Assembly (NCBI RefSeq): GCF_032854445.1
Contig: NC_088307.1
Coordinates: forward strand, 14,396,017 to 14,460,016
Direction: 5' to 3'
Length of the DNA: 64,000 nucleotides
Source of the DNA: Liolophura sinensis
Taxonomy: Eukaryota; Mollusca; Polyplacophora; Chitonida; Chitonidae
Position 1 is the first letter of the stretch; each line of letters begins with the position of its first letter. Under the pieces are notes generated by a model. It saw nothing but the letters and a program-made list of their open reading frames with translations. It was not told the DNA's origin and did no database searches. Positions 1 through 12,255 of the stretch are shown here, piece by piece. The position numbers were made by a program, and so were the translations under genes.

Positions 1-602
1 ACTAGTCTTAAGTATAGGTGTCCTCAAGGCTTAACTCGGTTCTAGGCTGCAAAAAATTATACTGAAGTCATGTATCAAGTTTTAACTTCGAATGATCAAC
101 AGTTTAAGAAGAGGCATGAAAACTTTACATGAACAGCCCAAAAACGGCAATAATTTTCGGGAAAACTGATATGGATTACTGGCACATACGGACAAAATAG
201 TGTGTTAGTTTTCCAGGTAATTTCATTATGTGGAACTGCACAATCAATATCTAGCAGATACTAAGAGACTATACATATCAGGTGTTAGGAAAAAGTACCA
301 TATTTGATAGAGATCACGTCAACTGCGGCAGTGAAAAGACTTATATACTTGCATTTGTGTACGGTGGTGGGTTAAAATCAGGATAAACCCTTCTTAAACC
401 AGGATTCTGCTGGTGAACTAAGCGTCCCCGAGGCCTTGTCACTTTTGCACAGTTTTAATCTTATTGTATGTTAAATGTGATGACAACGTAGCAGTTTGAA
501 CAATTCTAAGCAAGTGACGTCTAATAAATTACAATTAACAGCACAGCAACTTTTAACCTACTTCTGCCTAAGCCATTGTGCTAGGGGGAGTGTCAGTCGC
601 TA
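1..602. other. No gene seen
   Basis: AT-rich sequence without a long open frame, a recognisable domain or a clear repeat. It leads into the inverted repeat that starts near 603. Confidence 0.5.
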
Positions 603-935
603 CGATTTATGCGTTTACATGAACAGTCAGAATAAAACCTTGACTGAGGTACATTGACAAAGAGAGCGTATATCATCGATTACGTGATCAGTATTTGCTA
701 GCTATCACAGTGTCATCGTTGCTCTGGCTTTACTCTGTATGCTAGACCTAACAAGGTGTAGCACATAATTCACACGTTCAAAGTGACTAATCGCAAAGCC
801 AATTCCTTACAGCACAGAGCGTAAAACCAGAGCAGCCAGGACGGTGTGATAATTGACGAATGATCGCACGTAATCGGTTTTCTGTCGATTTACTTCAGAT
901 ACGGGACTTTTATTCTGTCCATTCAAGTGTTTAAT
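603..935. repeat. Inverted pair of a dispersed repeat (R1)
   Basis: The left arm, about 603-760, read in reverse matches the right arm, about 795-935. Shared pieces in order are a block like GTAAAACCAGAGCAG, then GTGTGATAG, then TTTTATTCTGTCCATTCA or its variants. Single direct copies of the same repeat lie at 1120-1285, 5635-5800 and 12093-12255. The family is not one I recognise. The inverted layout would suit a MITE or foldback element, but I could not fix ends or target duplications. Confidence 0.55.
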
Positions 936-1119
936 AGTACATGTAGTAAATTAAACTGCCCCTACCACCATGGTTAAAGTAGAACGAAGTAAACAAGTAC
1001 AGTGAAGTTAATTACATTTTGTTAGACGTCACTGGTTTACAACTACTCAAAGTGATGTTTGGTCATTACATTTAACATACACAGGATTGTAAATTGACTA
1101 CGCCAACAACAGAATCCTG

Positions 1120-1285
1120 CTTTATACAGGAATACAAAAGACGTACAGTGTAAAGAATAAAATTAGAGCAGCGACAACAGTGTGATAGCTCGCAAATGGT
1201 CACAAGACTACGGTCTTTTGTTAGTTTACCCCATGCAGGTTTTATTCTAACTGTTCAGGTAGATGCATAAATGGTAGTGACTTTA
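1120..1285 (+). repeat. Dispersed repeat R1, direct copy
   Basis: This copy shares the order of blocks AAGACGTACAGTGTA, AGCAGCGACAACAGTGTGAT, then a TTTTATTCTAACTGTTCA block and a GCATAAATGGTAG end with the copies at 603-935, 5635-5800 and 12093-12255. Confidence 0.55.
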
Positions 1286-1647
1286 GATTTATTGAACACC
1301 ACTGGTCTAGAAGTATGGAAAATGTTTACATTTGATACACAACCACCTTATAACAATGCAACGAGACTAATGCGCACTGATGCTTAAACAACCAGCAGGA
1401 TCCCGATGTAGGCAGGAATACAAAATGAATCACATCGTAGAGTAAACCCTGAACAGTCAAGAAAGAGAAATAACAAAAAAAATTCCAGGACAAGAAAGCA
1501 GCGGCCTACTGGTGAAGGAGAATCACCTTCTGTGAAAAGCAATCAAGCCCAGGGACAGATAACAAGTTTGTGTCTGAGGGATATGAATGCAGTGGACAGG
1601 CCTGCCTTCAAAGAGCCATGATCTCCACACTGCCTATTAAGTATGTA

Positions 1648-1878
1648 CATCAAGAATATTTCACTTATACGACGGCGGCCAGCAGTATGGTGGGTGGAAA
1701 CCGGGCAGAGCCAGGGGGAAACTCACGGCCATCCGCAGGTTGCCGAAATACCTTCCCACTTACGGCCGGACAGGAAGCCAACACGAGCTGAACTTGAACT
1801 CACGGGGACCGCATTGGTGAGAGACTTCTGGGTCATTACGATGCGCTAGCGCGCTAACCAACTGAGCCACGAAGGCCA
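1648..1878 (-). repeat. SINE A copy, near full length
   Basis: On the minus strand the order is a tRNA-like head (A box TGGCTCAGTTGG, B box near GAGTTCAAGTTC), a conserved middle, and a 3' part that ends near AAGTGAAATATTCTTGA. This family has about 30 copies or fragments in the window. The copy lacks the extreme 3' tail. Confidence 0.85.
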
Positions 1879-2375
1879 TCATAAGCCAATATTAAATACG
1901 TTACATAAACAACTTGGTGAACAAGTGTAATAACTGGCTAGTAGGCAAAACCTACAGGGGCAAATCTATCTTCATGCTGATTTATCTAATTCTATGCGTC
2001 GAAACATACATTCGTATACTAGCTGTCGAATAAGGATGTTCCAAGTCTATAGTCACAATTCTAATTCCCAAATCGACGCTTAACACGAACTATGAAAGAA
2101 CTAAGAAAGTACATGAAGTTGTGAAATAGGACGGAATCATACAACGACAAGCAGTCAACAGTTTTCAATGCGGGAAAGACGAACAGTATGCTCTAGGCGA
2201 ATGAGTGAAATCAGTATTGAAAGTGAGTACAATGCTAGAATACAAGCTGTCGATAATAAAATATGTATCTCAGTTTCACTCTGATCCCAAATGTTCATAT
2301 ATCCAACATGGTGATCTAATTCAACACGATGAATAGAGCGCCCCTAAGTTCCGGGTTAAGTGGGATTAGCCACAA
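1879..2375. other. No gene seen
   Basis: AT-rich spacer between a SINE and a reverse-transcriptase fragment, with no open frame or repeat that I can assign. Confidence 0.4.
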
Positions 2376-2603
2376 TCATGAAGCATAACTAAGGTTGTAA
2401 AACTTTAGAAACTTGGGGTGAAGGCGTTTGGTGGAATTACCTTGACACATTACTTTTTGCAGTAATAATTTATGAAGCTTATTGAAATCGTCACTCAACA
2501 CACAGGATCTATCAAATACAAGCCGAGATATGTACACACCATATGCAGGACCCTTCCTTATATTGCTGTTCAAGAAAGGATAATTTACAATGTTCCATAG
2601 CAA
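2376..2603 (-). mobile_element. Reverse-transcriptase C-terminal fragment (Penelope-like or related)
   Basis: An open stretch of 75 codons reads NYPFLNSNIRKGPAYGVYISR, then a DDFNKLHKLLLQKV part and a KFLKFYN end. This is the C-terminal segment of a retroelement reverse transcriptase that is common in molluscs and cnidarians. A parallel segment lies at 17726-17995 on the plus strand (YYPYFDSNIPKGFAYGGYIS), so the two are decayed copies of one family. I think the family is Penelope-like, but the assignment is from memory of sequence style. No intact element is here. Confidence 0.6.
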
Positions 2604-3739
2604 GGCGTTTACATGTGAACAGAGAATGTGCAGCTATCGAAGACAAGCCCGCTACGGGAACTTGCTGACAATTTTAAATTTAAATTACGAAATTAAAAAA
2701 AAAAATCCATGATCACACACTTACTGTGGTGATGTCTATAGGGAGTGGACTGCTTGTCCAATCTTTCCAGTTATCCACCTTTCAATGTGTTTTCAGTTTG
2801 GTATATTTCATTCTCGCCAACTTACACATGTACCTAACGCCTTTTTATCATTGAAAACTGTCAACTACATCTCCTGGCACGAATCCGTCTTTCATTTCAT
2901 ACTTAACATGCTTTGTCAGTTCTTTCCTCCTTTGTGTTAAACGTGATTTAGGGAACCAGCATTGCGTTTTCCTGGAACGTTCATTTTGCTTGACGGCTGG
3001 CATACGAATCTGCTTTGGTATTACATGTACACATACGTACCTAACAGCTGTCAATTTTACAATTTTTGAAACCAGAAGAATCTATAAATCAGATGTGCCA
3101 TGTCTTGATTTCTCATGTTCCATACTTTCCAGATGATTTTTGTTTGGACTGAGGTGCTGCTGGATTACTGCTTACTATCAGACGGTAATTTTCCGCCTCA
3201 TTTTCCTGTAGCACAGTCGGAGATCGCATTAAGTTTAATGATAACGGTACATCACTGCCCAAAATTCGAAGGTGCATATACATATTTAGTTGTCGCAGTA
3301 TTAAAGCCTCCATTGAATCAGAACAAAAAGGTAAAGCACAATAGCTTTGTGTAGCATGTGTTCGTGCTATGGTATCACAGAGGACGTAATAAGGTGGTTG
3401 ACTCGCTAAAGCGTCTGATCGGTGAAATCTCTGGTACTCCGTTGACCTCTTCCCTTTGCACAGTTCCTTCCTAGTTTCGTACCCAATATGCATTCTTATA
3501 TGTATCTATATACGTTTTTATATGCCTGTCAACATATTCTATTTTCAACGTTATCGACAAGTGCAACCTGCTATAAAGAGACGCTTCCTAAAATTAGTCC
3601 TAGTGACTTGATAGTGGTCTTGACATCATGGGGGTCTTGATTTAATGAACATACCTTATTACCATAAAGTTGATTTGATCCAGGGGTTCACAATGCCGTG
3701 CCGAATCATTTCAACATACGAATCACCATGCATTTCCTA

Positions 3740-3742
<3 letters not shown>
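2604..3742. other. No gene seen
   Basis: Short open frames on both strands at 2848-3493 overlap one another and show no known domain. They look like chance frames. Confidence 0.4.

Positions 3743-3778
<36 letters not shown>
3743..3778. repeat. (AT)n microsatellite
   Basis: An uninterrupted run of AT dinucleotides, about 36 bases. Confidence 0.95.
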
Positions 3779-3781
<3 letters not shown>

Positions 3782-3989
3782 TTTTTAAGTCTACCTGTAA
3801 AGGGTTAAAAGTACAGACGGGTAAAAATGTGAGCTAATAAAGAAAGTCCTTTTGGCGCTAGAAAAATTTAGAACAGAATCGTGTAAACGGCAGAAGGTAG
3901 AACACTCAGCCCTTGAAACTGATATAGTATAGAAAAAGCTTGTGTTTGCAATTCATCGTACTACTACCATTGCTCAAGTGATAGTCAAA

Positions 3990-4315
3990 GAAGTTCTGAA
4001 GGATTTATCGTGGGAAAGGTACTTGATGATTTTAAGAGGAAATTCGTTATTGTATTGTGGACAAAGCTCTTAAAAATATATTTGTCTGCCAGAATTATAA
4101 CTATCAGGTTCTTAGAGAGGAGGTAAACATCACTAAAACCGTCGCATTATCAATAGTTTATAACAACCTTTACTCTTGATGAACAGGTGAAAAAACATCA
4201 GTCCTTTCTCAATTACGTTTATCCGCACCCTCCGGTCACAAAGATATGCATGTCACACATTTTACTGGATGCCAAAAATGCATGAAAAGGGACTAGGCCT
4301 TACAAATATTGATAT
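3990..4315 (+). mobile_element. Reverse-transcriptase N-terminal fragment (same family)
   Basis: Plus-strand frames give FKRKFVIV near the start and YWMPKMHEKG near 4270-4300. These match the N-terminal segment and the YWLPKMHK motif of the reverse-transcriptase family seen better at 16700-17995. The copy is short and broken in several places. Confidence 0.5.
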
Positions 4316-5634
4316 TAAACGTCTATTTGGTTGACAGCTGGCATGGGAATGTCCTTTTGGACGGATAAATACGAAGGGTGGCTGAATGTTGACTAGGTTA
4401 AGTAATGCTATACCTGACTGCTGTGTTAAGGTAAAGGTCAAGTTGAGCAGAGAATAAAGAAGCTAATCTTTGGTGCAGTTATCTGTTCTTGTCCATTATC
4501 TTCTCAGATTTATGAACCCCTGCAAAATTTTCTCAGCTGAAACCAGCAAATAAAACATACTTATGGAACAACAGGAAGGTCATGAATGTCTTCGGGGCAT
4601 GCTCGCTGGCTTAAGACTCGCACAGTCATTATGCTGAAGGCTGACATTGGACATTATACCCCTGTCAGAAAACTGCTGCTTTTATCCATATAAACTATGG
4701 AAAACAAAATATTGATTTTAGCCATACAAATTCTTCGAATTAAAAGACCTAAGTGGTCGCCAGGGTAAAAGCTCTCGTTTTTTATTTTATTTTTAAGAGT
4801 GTTACAAAAGCCGATCGGCATCGGCCTAAAGTTCAGTGAAGTTTCTTGTTATTCAACAAGCAAATAAAACTAATATGTATACTTATATTCTTCTTGATGT
4901 ACAGTGTCAGATAACACCATTAAGGGAACAACATATTACTGCTTAAAACCAATATGCGTAGAAGACAATAATAAATATTGCGTATTGCAGGTTATGGCAA
5001 CAGATACAGTATTTCCTTCTACAAAGCACATCAGAAGGGGCAGGCAAGCCGGGTATTGTTGGAGAAAAAGACCACACCTCATCAGACAATATGTAGCATT
5101 TGTTCTTTGCTTTTCCGACAATTAACTCAGTGTCCCACATGATGGATTGACACGCTGACCTACAAGTGTCAAGTAATATTCTTAGTTCCCGTGGAATATC
5201 GCGTTGATCGATAATGTCACGGTGACACGAGCCACCATTTCAACTACGTTCTCGATGTACATGTGTATCAGCATGGCGTGTGTACCCAGTTAGTGGCTTT
5301 ATCTTAAGGTCAGGTATGACTCGACATGCACATTATACACCTGACATTCACGTTATATCCAATGTCATTGCTGACAATACAGTAATTCTGCTTTGTATAT
5401 TTAATCCATGGCTAAGATCCGTACATCAGTCGTGTTGAATTAGACCACCTAGTTAGATACATGAACAGTTGAATCAAAGCGCAACCGAGATACATATTCT
5501 GATTATCGACAACGTATAAATTAGCATTGTACACAATTCGTATACTATTTCATTAATTCGCCTAGAACATTCCTTGCTTTATTTCAACATCATTGGAGAT
5601 CATTGACTGCTTCTCTTTGTATGAATCCGTCTAA
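4316..5634. other. No gene seen
   Basis: No supported gene. The short overlapping frames at 4904-5140 exist on both strands and have no recognisable domain. Confidence 0.4.
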
Positions 5635-5800
5635 ATACAATAAAAGACGTACAGCATAGAGAGTAAAACCAGAACAGCGACGAGAGTGTGATAGCTGACA
5701 AATGGTCACACGTGACCCGTGAAATCGGGCTTCTTGTCAATTTACCTGTTAGGGCTTAATTCTAACTGTTCATGTAAATGCATAACTAGTAGCACATTAT
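5635..5800 (+). repeat. Dispersed repeat R1, direct copy
   Basis: It shares the AAGACGTACAGCATAGAGAG, AGAACAGCGAC, GTGTGATAGC and TAATTCTAACTGTTCATG blocks with the copy at 1120-1285, in the same order. Confidence 0.55.
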
Positions 5801-6667
5801 ACGTCCCATGGATTACGCAGAATTAGGGTAAAAAAATGCAGTGATGTAAACTGTTATTTACTCGACGTCCTCAAAATCCTGTGTTGTCATCACAATAACA
5901 TTAAAACAAGGCAAAGTTGCCTATATAACATCCTTATTGACTGACAGCTGGTATACGAATGTCTGTTTCACTAACAGACTAAGGGCTTCTGGATAAAATA
6001 GTACAAGAAATTGTATTATCAGATTACCGAGAGTCCTAACTACGTTTTAAGTACAGTACACAATATATATCTGTGTCGGCATATTTTTTTAGACTCGTCT
6101 TGGGTTACAAGATGAACATATCATCTAGACCAATGGCAGCTGGGACACTACGATAGCATAGTGTAAAGCTTTGGTGTAACCTACATGTCGATCCACGCTG
6201 ACAATTTCACAAAAATAACAGCTCGAACCCGTCCTTATACATATATTTGGCATGTACTGATGCACAAGTCATCCAAATGTGTATACCATGAATTCCACGT
6301 AAAAGCGGACATGAGTGCACAAAAATCAGAGTCTTAATGATGGCTTTCTTAAAAGATCTGATACCTGCATCGCTGAAATATACTATAGTTTTGAATATTT
6401 ATGAAGACTTGTAGTTTGTGCGTGCAACCAAACACGACCAGACATGTTCCCGTGCCAAGTTGAGCGTGCGAAAGTCGGTAATAATGCCTATTTTAATCCC
6501 GACCAATCAGCCTATAGGTATGTACGTTATGCTATTTGTGTAGACTCTCTGCAAAGCCAATTTCTTTTTCTTCACGACAAAATAAACATTCTGAGAGATT
6601 CATCGACAAATATTTTATAAATCAATTCAAGAAAACATATACGTGTATCGAAAACTCAAAGTGCGAA
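5801..6667. other. No gene seen
   Basis: Spacer before the DDE-type transposon region. A frame of 81 codons at 6536-6781 has no recognisable domain. Confidence 0.4.
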
Positions 6668-6975
6668 TTTGGTGATTCCGTTACAAAAGGTATGAATCGA
6701 TCAAAGTTTCAGATGAAAACGGGGATCTTAGAGATTTTTTTTCTTTTCCGACTAAAGCTAAATTATGATAGCACTTATTAATCATATGGTATATGGCAAC
6801 TATGTTAAATGTTAAATTTGTGTGACAGAATAACATATTTTAGGCGATTCCGTCACATAAAAATATTTTTTTGACAAAACTTTACGTAATAAAAATAAAT
6901 CTTTAAGTTTTCTTTAGTTGTGTTTTTATTAACTCACACTAATGTCCTTGTATGTATATAGCCTAGGTTAAGAGT

Positions 6976-9334
6976 ATGCCAACAACATCCGCAGAAAGAC
7001 GCGCCCGTCTGCAAAATGACAGAGAGGCGTTGGAAAAGTATAACAGTAATGATAAAGAAAGAAAGCAAATTAGAAGGCTACAGATGTCACCCGAGGAGCT
7101 TACAGACCTCCGTTAACGAACAAAACTAGATAGTCAGTCATGGAGAGAAGAAGCCTCATCCTCCATATCCTGTGAGAACTCCAAACTCCGTACAAGTCAT
7201 CGCAGTCATTTGTAAAAGCAAAGCGTAGAGCAGAAAAGTCGCTACCAAGTAGTCCTCGTGAACCTTTTGCTGTTGTTGAGGGTTAGCTTCAAGATAGTTG
7301 TCGGTGAAGATCAAGGCCACTTAAAAGCTACGAAACACAGGGCTGGGTTCAAACAAAATCCAACATACGGAAATTTTATGAGAGTGAATCTATCTCACGT
7401 GTTGCACCTAGGAAAGCTGATGTCATTATTATTAGAGACGCAAATGGACTAAAGGTCACAGAACTAAAGAGGCATATGTCAATGCCTGTGTCAGAGGCAT
7501 TTGAACTATGTCAGAATGCAAAATAGGAAAATCGTCATTTGCTGCTCTACGCCCCAAGTATGTGCCATTAAGCTCACAGATGCCACATAATGTGTGTGGG
7601 GTGCAAATATCACAATAAAATTATCTTATTACTGGAAAGCCTACATAGAAAGTGCGACTCCGTACCTGCATTACGCTATCCGAGGAGTGTATGTCAAATG
7701 ACAGCATTGTTTGTTCAGATGAAAAAATGTTTGACAGCAATTTTGGAGATCTCCCTTTGGATATGGAGGAAACCATGCCCTGGTTCCAGTGGGAACAAGA
7801 CAACAGTGAGGTTTTTTTCTGAAAGGCCGAAAAGAAAGCCCAATTGCTTTAGCACTGAGTAGCCTAAAGAATTAACTTCCACAATTCCAATGGGCACGTT
7901 TTAATTCGGCAAGTAGGTGGAGTTATATGAAGCAGACAAGACAGGAGCAAAAGGAGCTTCGTGTCTTTTGCGGAAAATTATACTGCTAAAATTTCAAGAT
8001 GAAATTGGGGCCTCCATGGCTCAGTCGGTTAGCGCGCTAGCGCAGCGCAATGACCCAGGAAGTCTACATACCCTGATTGTATCTGTCCCAGACTGCACGA
8101 CACTTGCAAAAGACTAGGCATCTGTAAACAACGTCATGCCTCGACAAAACCCGTCTGTGCACTATGCGTTTTGCATTTCCACCTAACGTGTCATTTGAAC
8201 ACTTTCCATGGCTTGTTGCCGAATAGCTCCAAGTTATTGTCAGTGGAATTCTCTTTCCAGTACTTCGATCAACAATGCGGTGGCTGTGAGTCCAGCTCAT
8301 GCTAACTTCCTCTCCGGCCGTACGTGGGAAGGTCTGTCAGCAACTTGCGGATGGTCGTGGGTTTCCCCGGGGTTTGCCCGGTTTCCACCCGCCATAATAC
8401 TGACCGCCGTCGTATAAGTGATATGTCCTTGAGTACGGCGTAAAACACCAATCAAATTAAATAAATAAATAAATCAAGATGAAATTAAATCCGCCCCACT
8501 TGAAGCAGGGGCAAATAACTATTTAGTTTTGTTTACTCTTCCATCATTGTGTCAGACGTAAAGGAGCATGAAAAAAGAGCCGTGTCCACGTACACTTTCG
8601 CTGTTCTTAAACATATAAAAACAAACTTGTCTTTTGTCAAAACAGTTAATATCTGGACGGACGGACTAATTAGTCAATTTAAGAACAGATTCATATTGTC
8701 TTTGATCGAAGTACTGAAAGAGAATTCAAAACTGACCATAACTTGGAGCTGTTCGGCAACAAGCCATGGAAAGTGTCCAAATGACGCGTTAGGTGGAAAT
8801 GCAAAACGCATAGTGCACAGACGGGTCTTGTCGAGGCATGACGTTGTTACAGATGCCCAGTCTTTTGCAAGATACAATCAGGGTGCTAACATCAACACAG
8901 CAAGACCTCAACGACACGTGTAGTCAGCTAAAACTGGAGGAACTTTGGACCACACTGCCAATTGTTCCTTGCAAAATCAATGTCCACTATGTGGCCACTA
9001 TTAGACATGGGAAAATTGAGACTAAATTTTTACAAATCAGCCCCCGGCAGTAGTCCATGTTTTACTAAACAAGGATGCACAGATGTTGCTGGAAAATGAC
9101 GGCAATATATCATCAACTGAATCCGACGATATTCCCCTGACACACATACCAAAATCGCAGAGCTCGAAATACTTATGTGGAAAGTGTGAGAGGGAATTCG
9201 GAGATGAGAAGGACCCCAAGAAAAGTGAACATTGGCTAAAATGTGATGCTTACAAATGGTTCCATGATTTATGTGCTGAAATACGTGGTGTAATTGACGA
9301 CAGCGAGCGTTTCATCTGTAGTGATTGCCTCTGA
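6976..9334 (+). pseudogene. Decayed DDE-type transposase gene with C-terminal zinc finger
   Basis: The first ATG opens MPTTSAERRARLQNDREAL, a basic, charged N-terminus. Later parts include a SDEKMFDSNFGDL stretch near 7710-7750, then NIWTDGLISQFKNRF and TWSCSATSHGK (about 8649-8770). These resemble the core of DDE/RNase H-like transposases that read SDG..SQFKNRY and ATSHGKG. The last 84 codons (9083-9334) form a PHD-like zinc finger with paired Cys (CGKC), CDAYKWFHDLC and CSDC. The reading frame is interrupted many times, first about 46 codons in. A SINE with 13-bp target duplications sits inside at 8007-8473. I do not recognise the superfamily by name. It looks like a dead DNA transposon rather than a host gene. 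Confidence 0.6.
8007..8473 (+). repeat. SINE A copy split by an inverted transposase segment
   Basis: The tRNA-like head runs to about 8064 and the SINE body resumes at about 8273. The 208 bases between are the reverse complement of 8703-8895, part of the surrounding transposase. The unit is flanked by perfect 13-bp target duplications TCAAGATGAAATT at 7994-8006 and 8474-8486, so the SINE inserted normally. The inverted copy holds about 17 bases that are absent from the forward copy, which suggests that the forward copy lost them later. Confidence 0.85.
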
Positions 9335-9692
9335 ATAAAATTGCGAAATTTGTACATAAATTTACACTGACGCACATCTCATTGCAATGGTGGAAATGAA
9401 ACCTACCTTGGTGTTATGTAGAGACCCTCTTGTATCATTTCATCAGTTGTTTTAAATTGTTATAACCGTTCTTAAATCTGCTGCTAACAGTGCTAAACAG
9501 GGTACTACGCTTGCCATGTGATGCTACTATCGTGTACAATCCGACTTTACGATATTCCAACTATATGTCATCGAGTTATCTGCCCCCTTATTACATAAAG
9601 AGTAGAATAAAAGTACCAGTGGTGTTGTACTGTTTGTACAAACCTAATGGTTATCAATCTCTGTTATATTGCGTTTTCAACATACACATCAG

Positions 9693-10005
9693 AGAGTGCG
9701 TGAGTGAGTGCTTGGGGTTTAACAATTTTTTAGTCATATTACGACGAAGGAATCCTCAGGGTGTATGAAATGTGCTTCCGTGTTGCAAGAGGGATTTCCA
9801 CCGTTCTTTTATCTAGTGCTGCTTCACTGAGACGACTTACCGAAGGCATGTAATCCGCCCCGCCCGAGCCATTACACTGATACTTGTCAACCAGTCGTTG
9901 CACTATCCCCTTCATGCTGAACGCCAAGCAAGAAAGTTACAACTTCCTCTTTTAAAGTGTTAGGTGTGACTCGACCCAAGATTGATCCTGGATCTACCGC
10001 TACCG
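9693..10005 (-). repeat. SINE B copy
   Basis: Read on the minus strand it has the parts seen in the plus copy at 44938-45285: a GGGTCGAGTCACACC segment, GGAAGTTGTAACTTTC, TTGGCGTTCAGCATGAAGG, TAATGGCTCGGGCGGGGC, and a 3' end near TTAAACCCCAAGCACTCACT. It is a second, tRNA-headed short interspersed element family. Confidence 0.75.
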
Positions 10006-12092
10006 CGGACGTGAAACATCGGAGAAGGTAAAGAATTGAAAATACATGAAACAAAATTATTTTGCACAAGGTTTTAGTAATTGTTATGTCAAACTTTCTG
10101 AACAAACTGCATACGTGCATCACGATTTTTTTGATTCCGTCACGCACTTCTAATTAGCTTAAATCCTATCACACATGCAGTGTTAATGACAGGTATGTTT
10201 GTTCCTTTTAACAAGTATCTCTGTTTAGTTATCTGTAGAAGTTATTTGATTACTGAACGGTGATTCGCAGAATTAATGACAAACACTACGTTGGGTCATC
10301 GCCTCTGTCCATTTAGTGTCATTCCGTCACGCTGTTTTCATGCTATGAAGTTTTCTTCCTCAGTTGAAATTAAAACTAGTCGAGTGTTGTGTTGGAAAGT
10401 CACGACGTTAATCTTTAGAAAAAAATAAGAGATGTCTGTGCTAGAGCTAAAAGCTTTTGTTATGGAAAGCTTAAGCCTTAGGAAACCATGTTCGACTGGT
10501 GATTCCATCACGCTGGAATTCATGATACAGATACATGTATATGTTAAATTCATCATCACTAAGTAATCTTCTAATTTTAATTCAGCCGTTCGCTGTCTGG
10601 AATAGAACAAGTCGAATCAACGTCCGCCATGTTTTAAAAGCTGAACTTCCGTGCAAGACGCCAAGGGAGGAGATGGCTGTTCGAAAGATAATACTAGGCC
10701 TGGATAACGACACTTGGCTTTTTCATTTTTGTACTGGCCCCGGTATGAGGTTTCGTAAAGTGTCAGAAAACAGTCGTTTACTAACCTCCTTGGCCCGTGC
10801 AGTTACTCCTTTACAATGTTTGAGACACTAGACCGCCAGAAAGTTAAAATCTGGAGCTGTCGACCATCCCAAAGGCAAATATCCATCCATGCTTCAGCAA
10901 ACTCAACCTTTCCCCTGATTCCAAGTTCTCAAATGGCAGGGATTCAGGAATTCACAGAGAAGTCAGAATTTTACCAAAACTCAGAAAATGTTTTTTTTTA
11001 TGTTCAAACTAAGTTTTTTTAAAATTTACCGATCAATTTGGAGTCCGTCTTGAGTTAAAGTATATTTTACAAACCAAGCTAAATTTTATATTGTATTATT
11101 CCCTATCTATACATTTTCTGATAACACCCAATTAACAGCTTGAAATGTAGACATGTAAATAAAATTAATAAACCAGTCTTCATTTTCTCTAATACTTCGA
11201 CATATAGCGTTCAAATATTTTTAGAGGGGTTTTGAGTTCATCTTAAATATTGTATTTAATACTGCAGTTTTCTTTTAATTATTTTTTTTCTCCTTTATTT
11301 TCCAGGAGAATATGGTATATTATTTATCTCAACTTTCTCAGATCTGCATTTAATGTTTGCTCAAGTGGAGAGGCACATTACATTAGGCTTTCTTTAAAAT
11401 GCGGTTGTTTCTTTGACAGACAAAATAGTGAAAATGTATCATAACATGACTTTTTTCCCCAGCTGAATAAACTTCTAAATTCTGAGTTGAAAGAAATTTC
11501 TCATGATTCTACTTAACCGTTTTAACCCTGTTTTCTGTTTAATTGAATAAGTGAAACACTGCATGCTAAAAGGATAATGACTGGAAGACAAGACAACATG
11601 TCTATTCGGTTCATAATGACCCACCTAGTTCATTGTGAAGACCCACGGAAAACGCTAATACAAATCAACCTCCCTCAAACCTTTTCCAGTTGTAAGAGCC
11701 TTAATAACGTGTAGATGTGCGATGTTAGGTAACGGAAATTGGACCATGTACAATGCTGTGACGGCCGATCGGTTGAGAAACAATTTTGTTTTAGAAATGT
11801 TACCTCTACGAATTCATTTTTCTCACGTTTCAACATTAAGTTATGAGCAACTAAACTGAGTATAGTCATTTCGGTCGTCAATTATTTTGCTGAAAGTATT
11901 AAGTTTCCAATGCGAAAATGGAATTTTAAGCTCAACTCGACGTGTGTTGAATCCCTGAAATGGCCGCTGGTTACCGGGCTGATTGACAAGCAAGTTAAAT
12001 GTCAATAGTGTGGCCTTGTATTTTCAGGGAATAAAAAGCAAACAAAAAACACTCCCAAGGAAAAGTGCCATTGGTAAAAACAGTTAAGTTAC
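10006..12092. other. No gene seen; periodic short motif in the first part
   Basis: The motif GATTCCGTCACG or CATTCCGTCACG recurs at about 10133 and 10321, with a weaker copy at 10502. Variants occur at about 6674 and 6846, on the other side of the transposon. Several short frames occur but carry no domain that I know. Confidence 0.45.
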
Positions 12093-12255
12093 GAATACAT
12101 ACGACTACAAAATAGAGAGTAAAACCAGCCGAGCAACTGGTGTGCGATAGTCGCCAAATGGCTGCGCTTAACGGGTAAAATCAGACCTAGGGTCAGTTTA
12201 CATTTACTTATGATTAGGGTTTGACTCTAACCGTTCATGCAAGAGCTAGGCTGCT
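12093..12255 (+). repeat. Dispersed repeat R1, direct copy
   Basis: It carries AGAGAGTAAAACCAGCCGAG, GTGTGCGATAG and GACTCTAACCGTTCATGC in the order of the other R1 copies, with more divergence. Confidence 0.5.

Noticed and set aside
3113-3493. A 126-codon minus-strand open frame
   Set aside because: It has no recognisable domain or motif, overlaps a frame on the other strand, and has no neighbour or splice context to support it.
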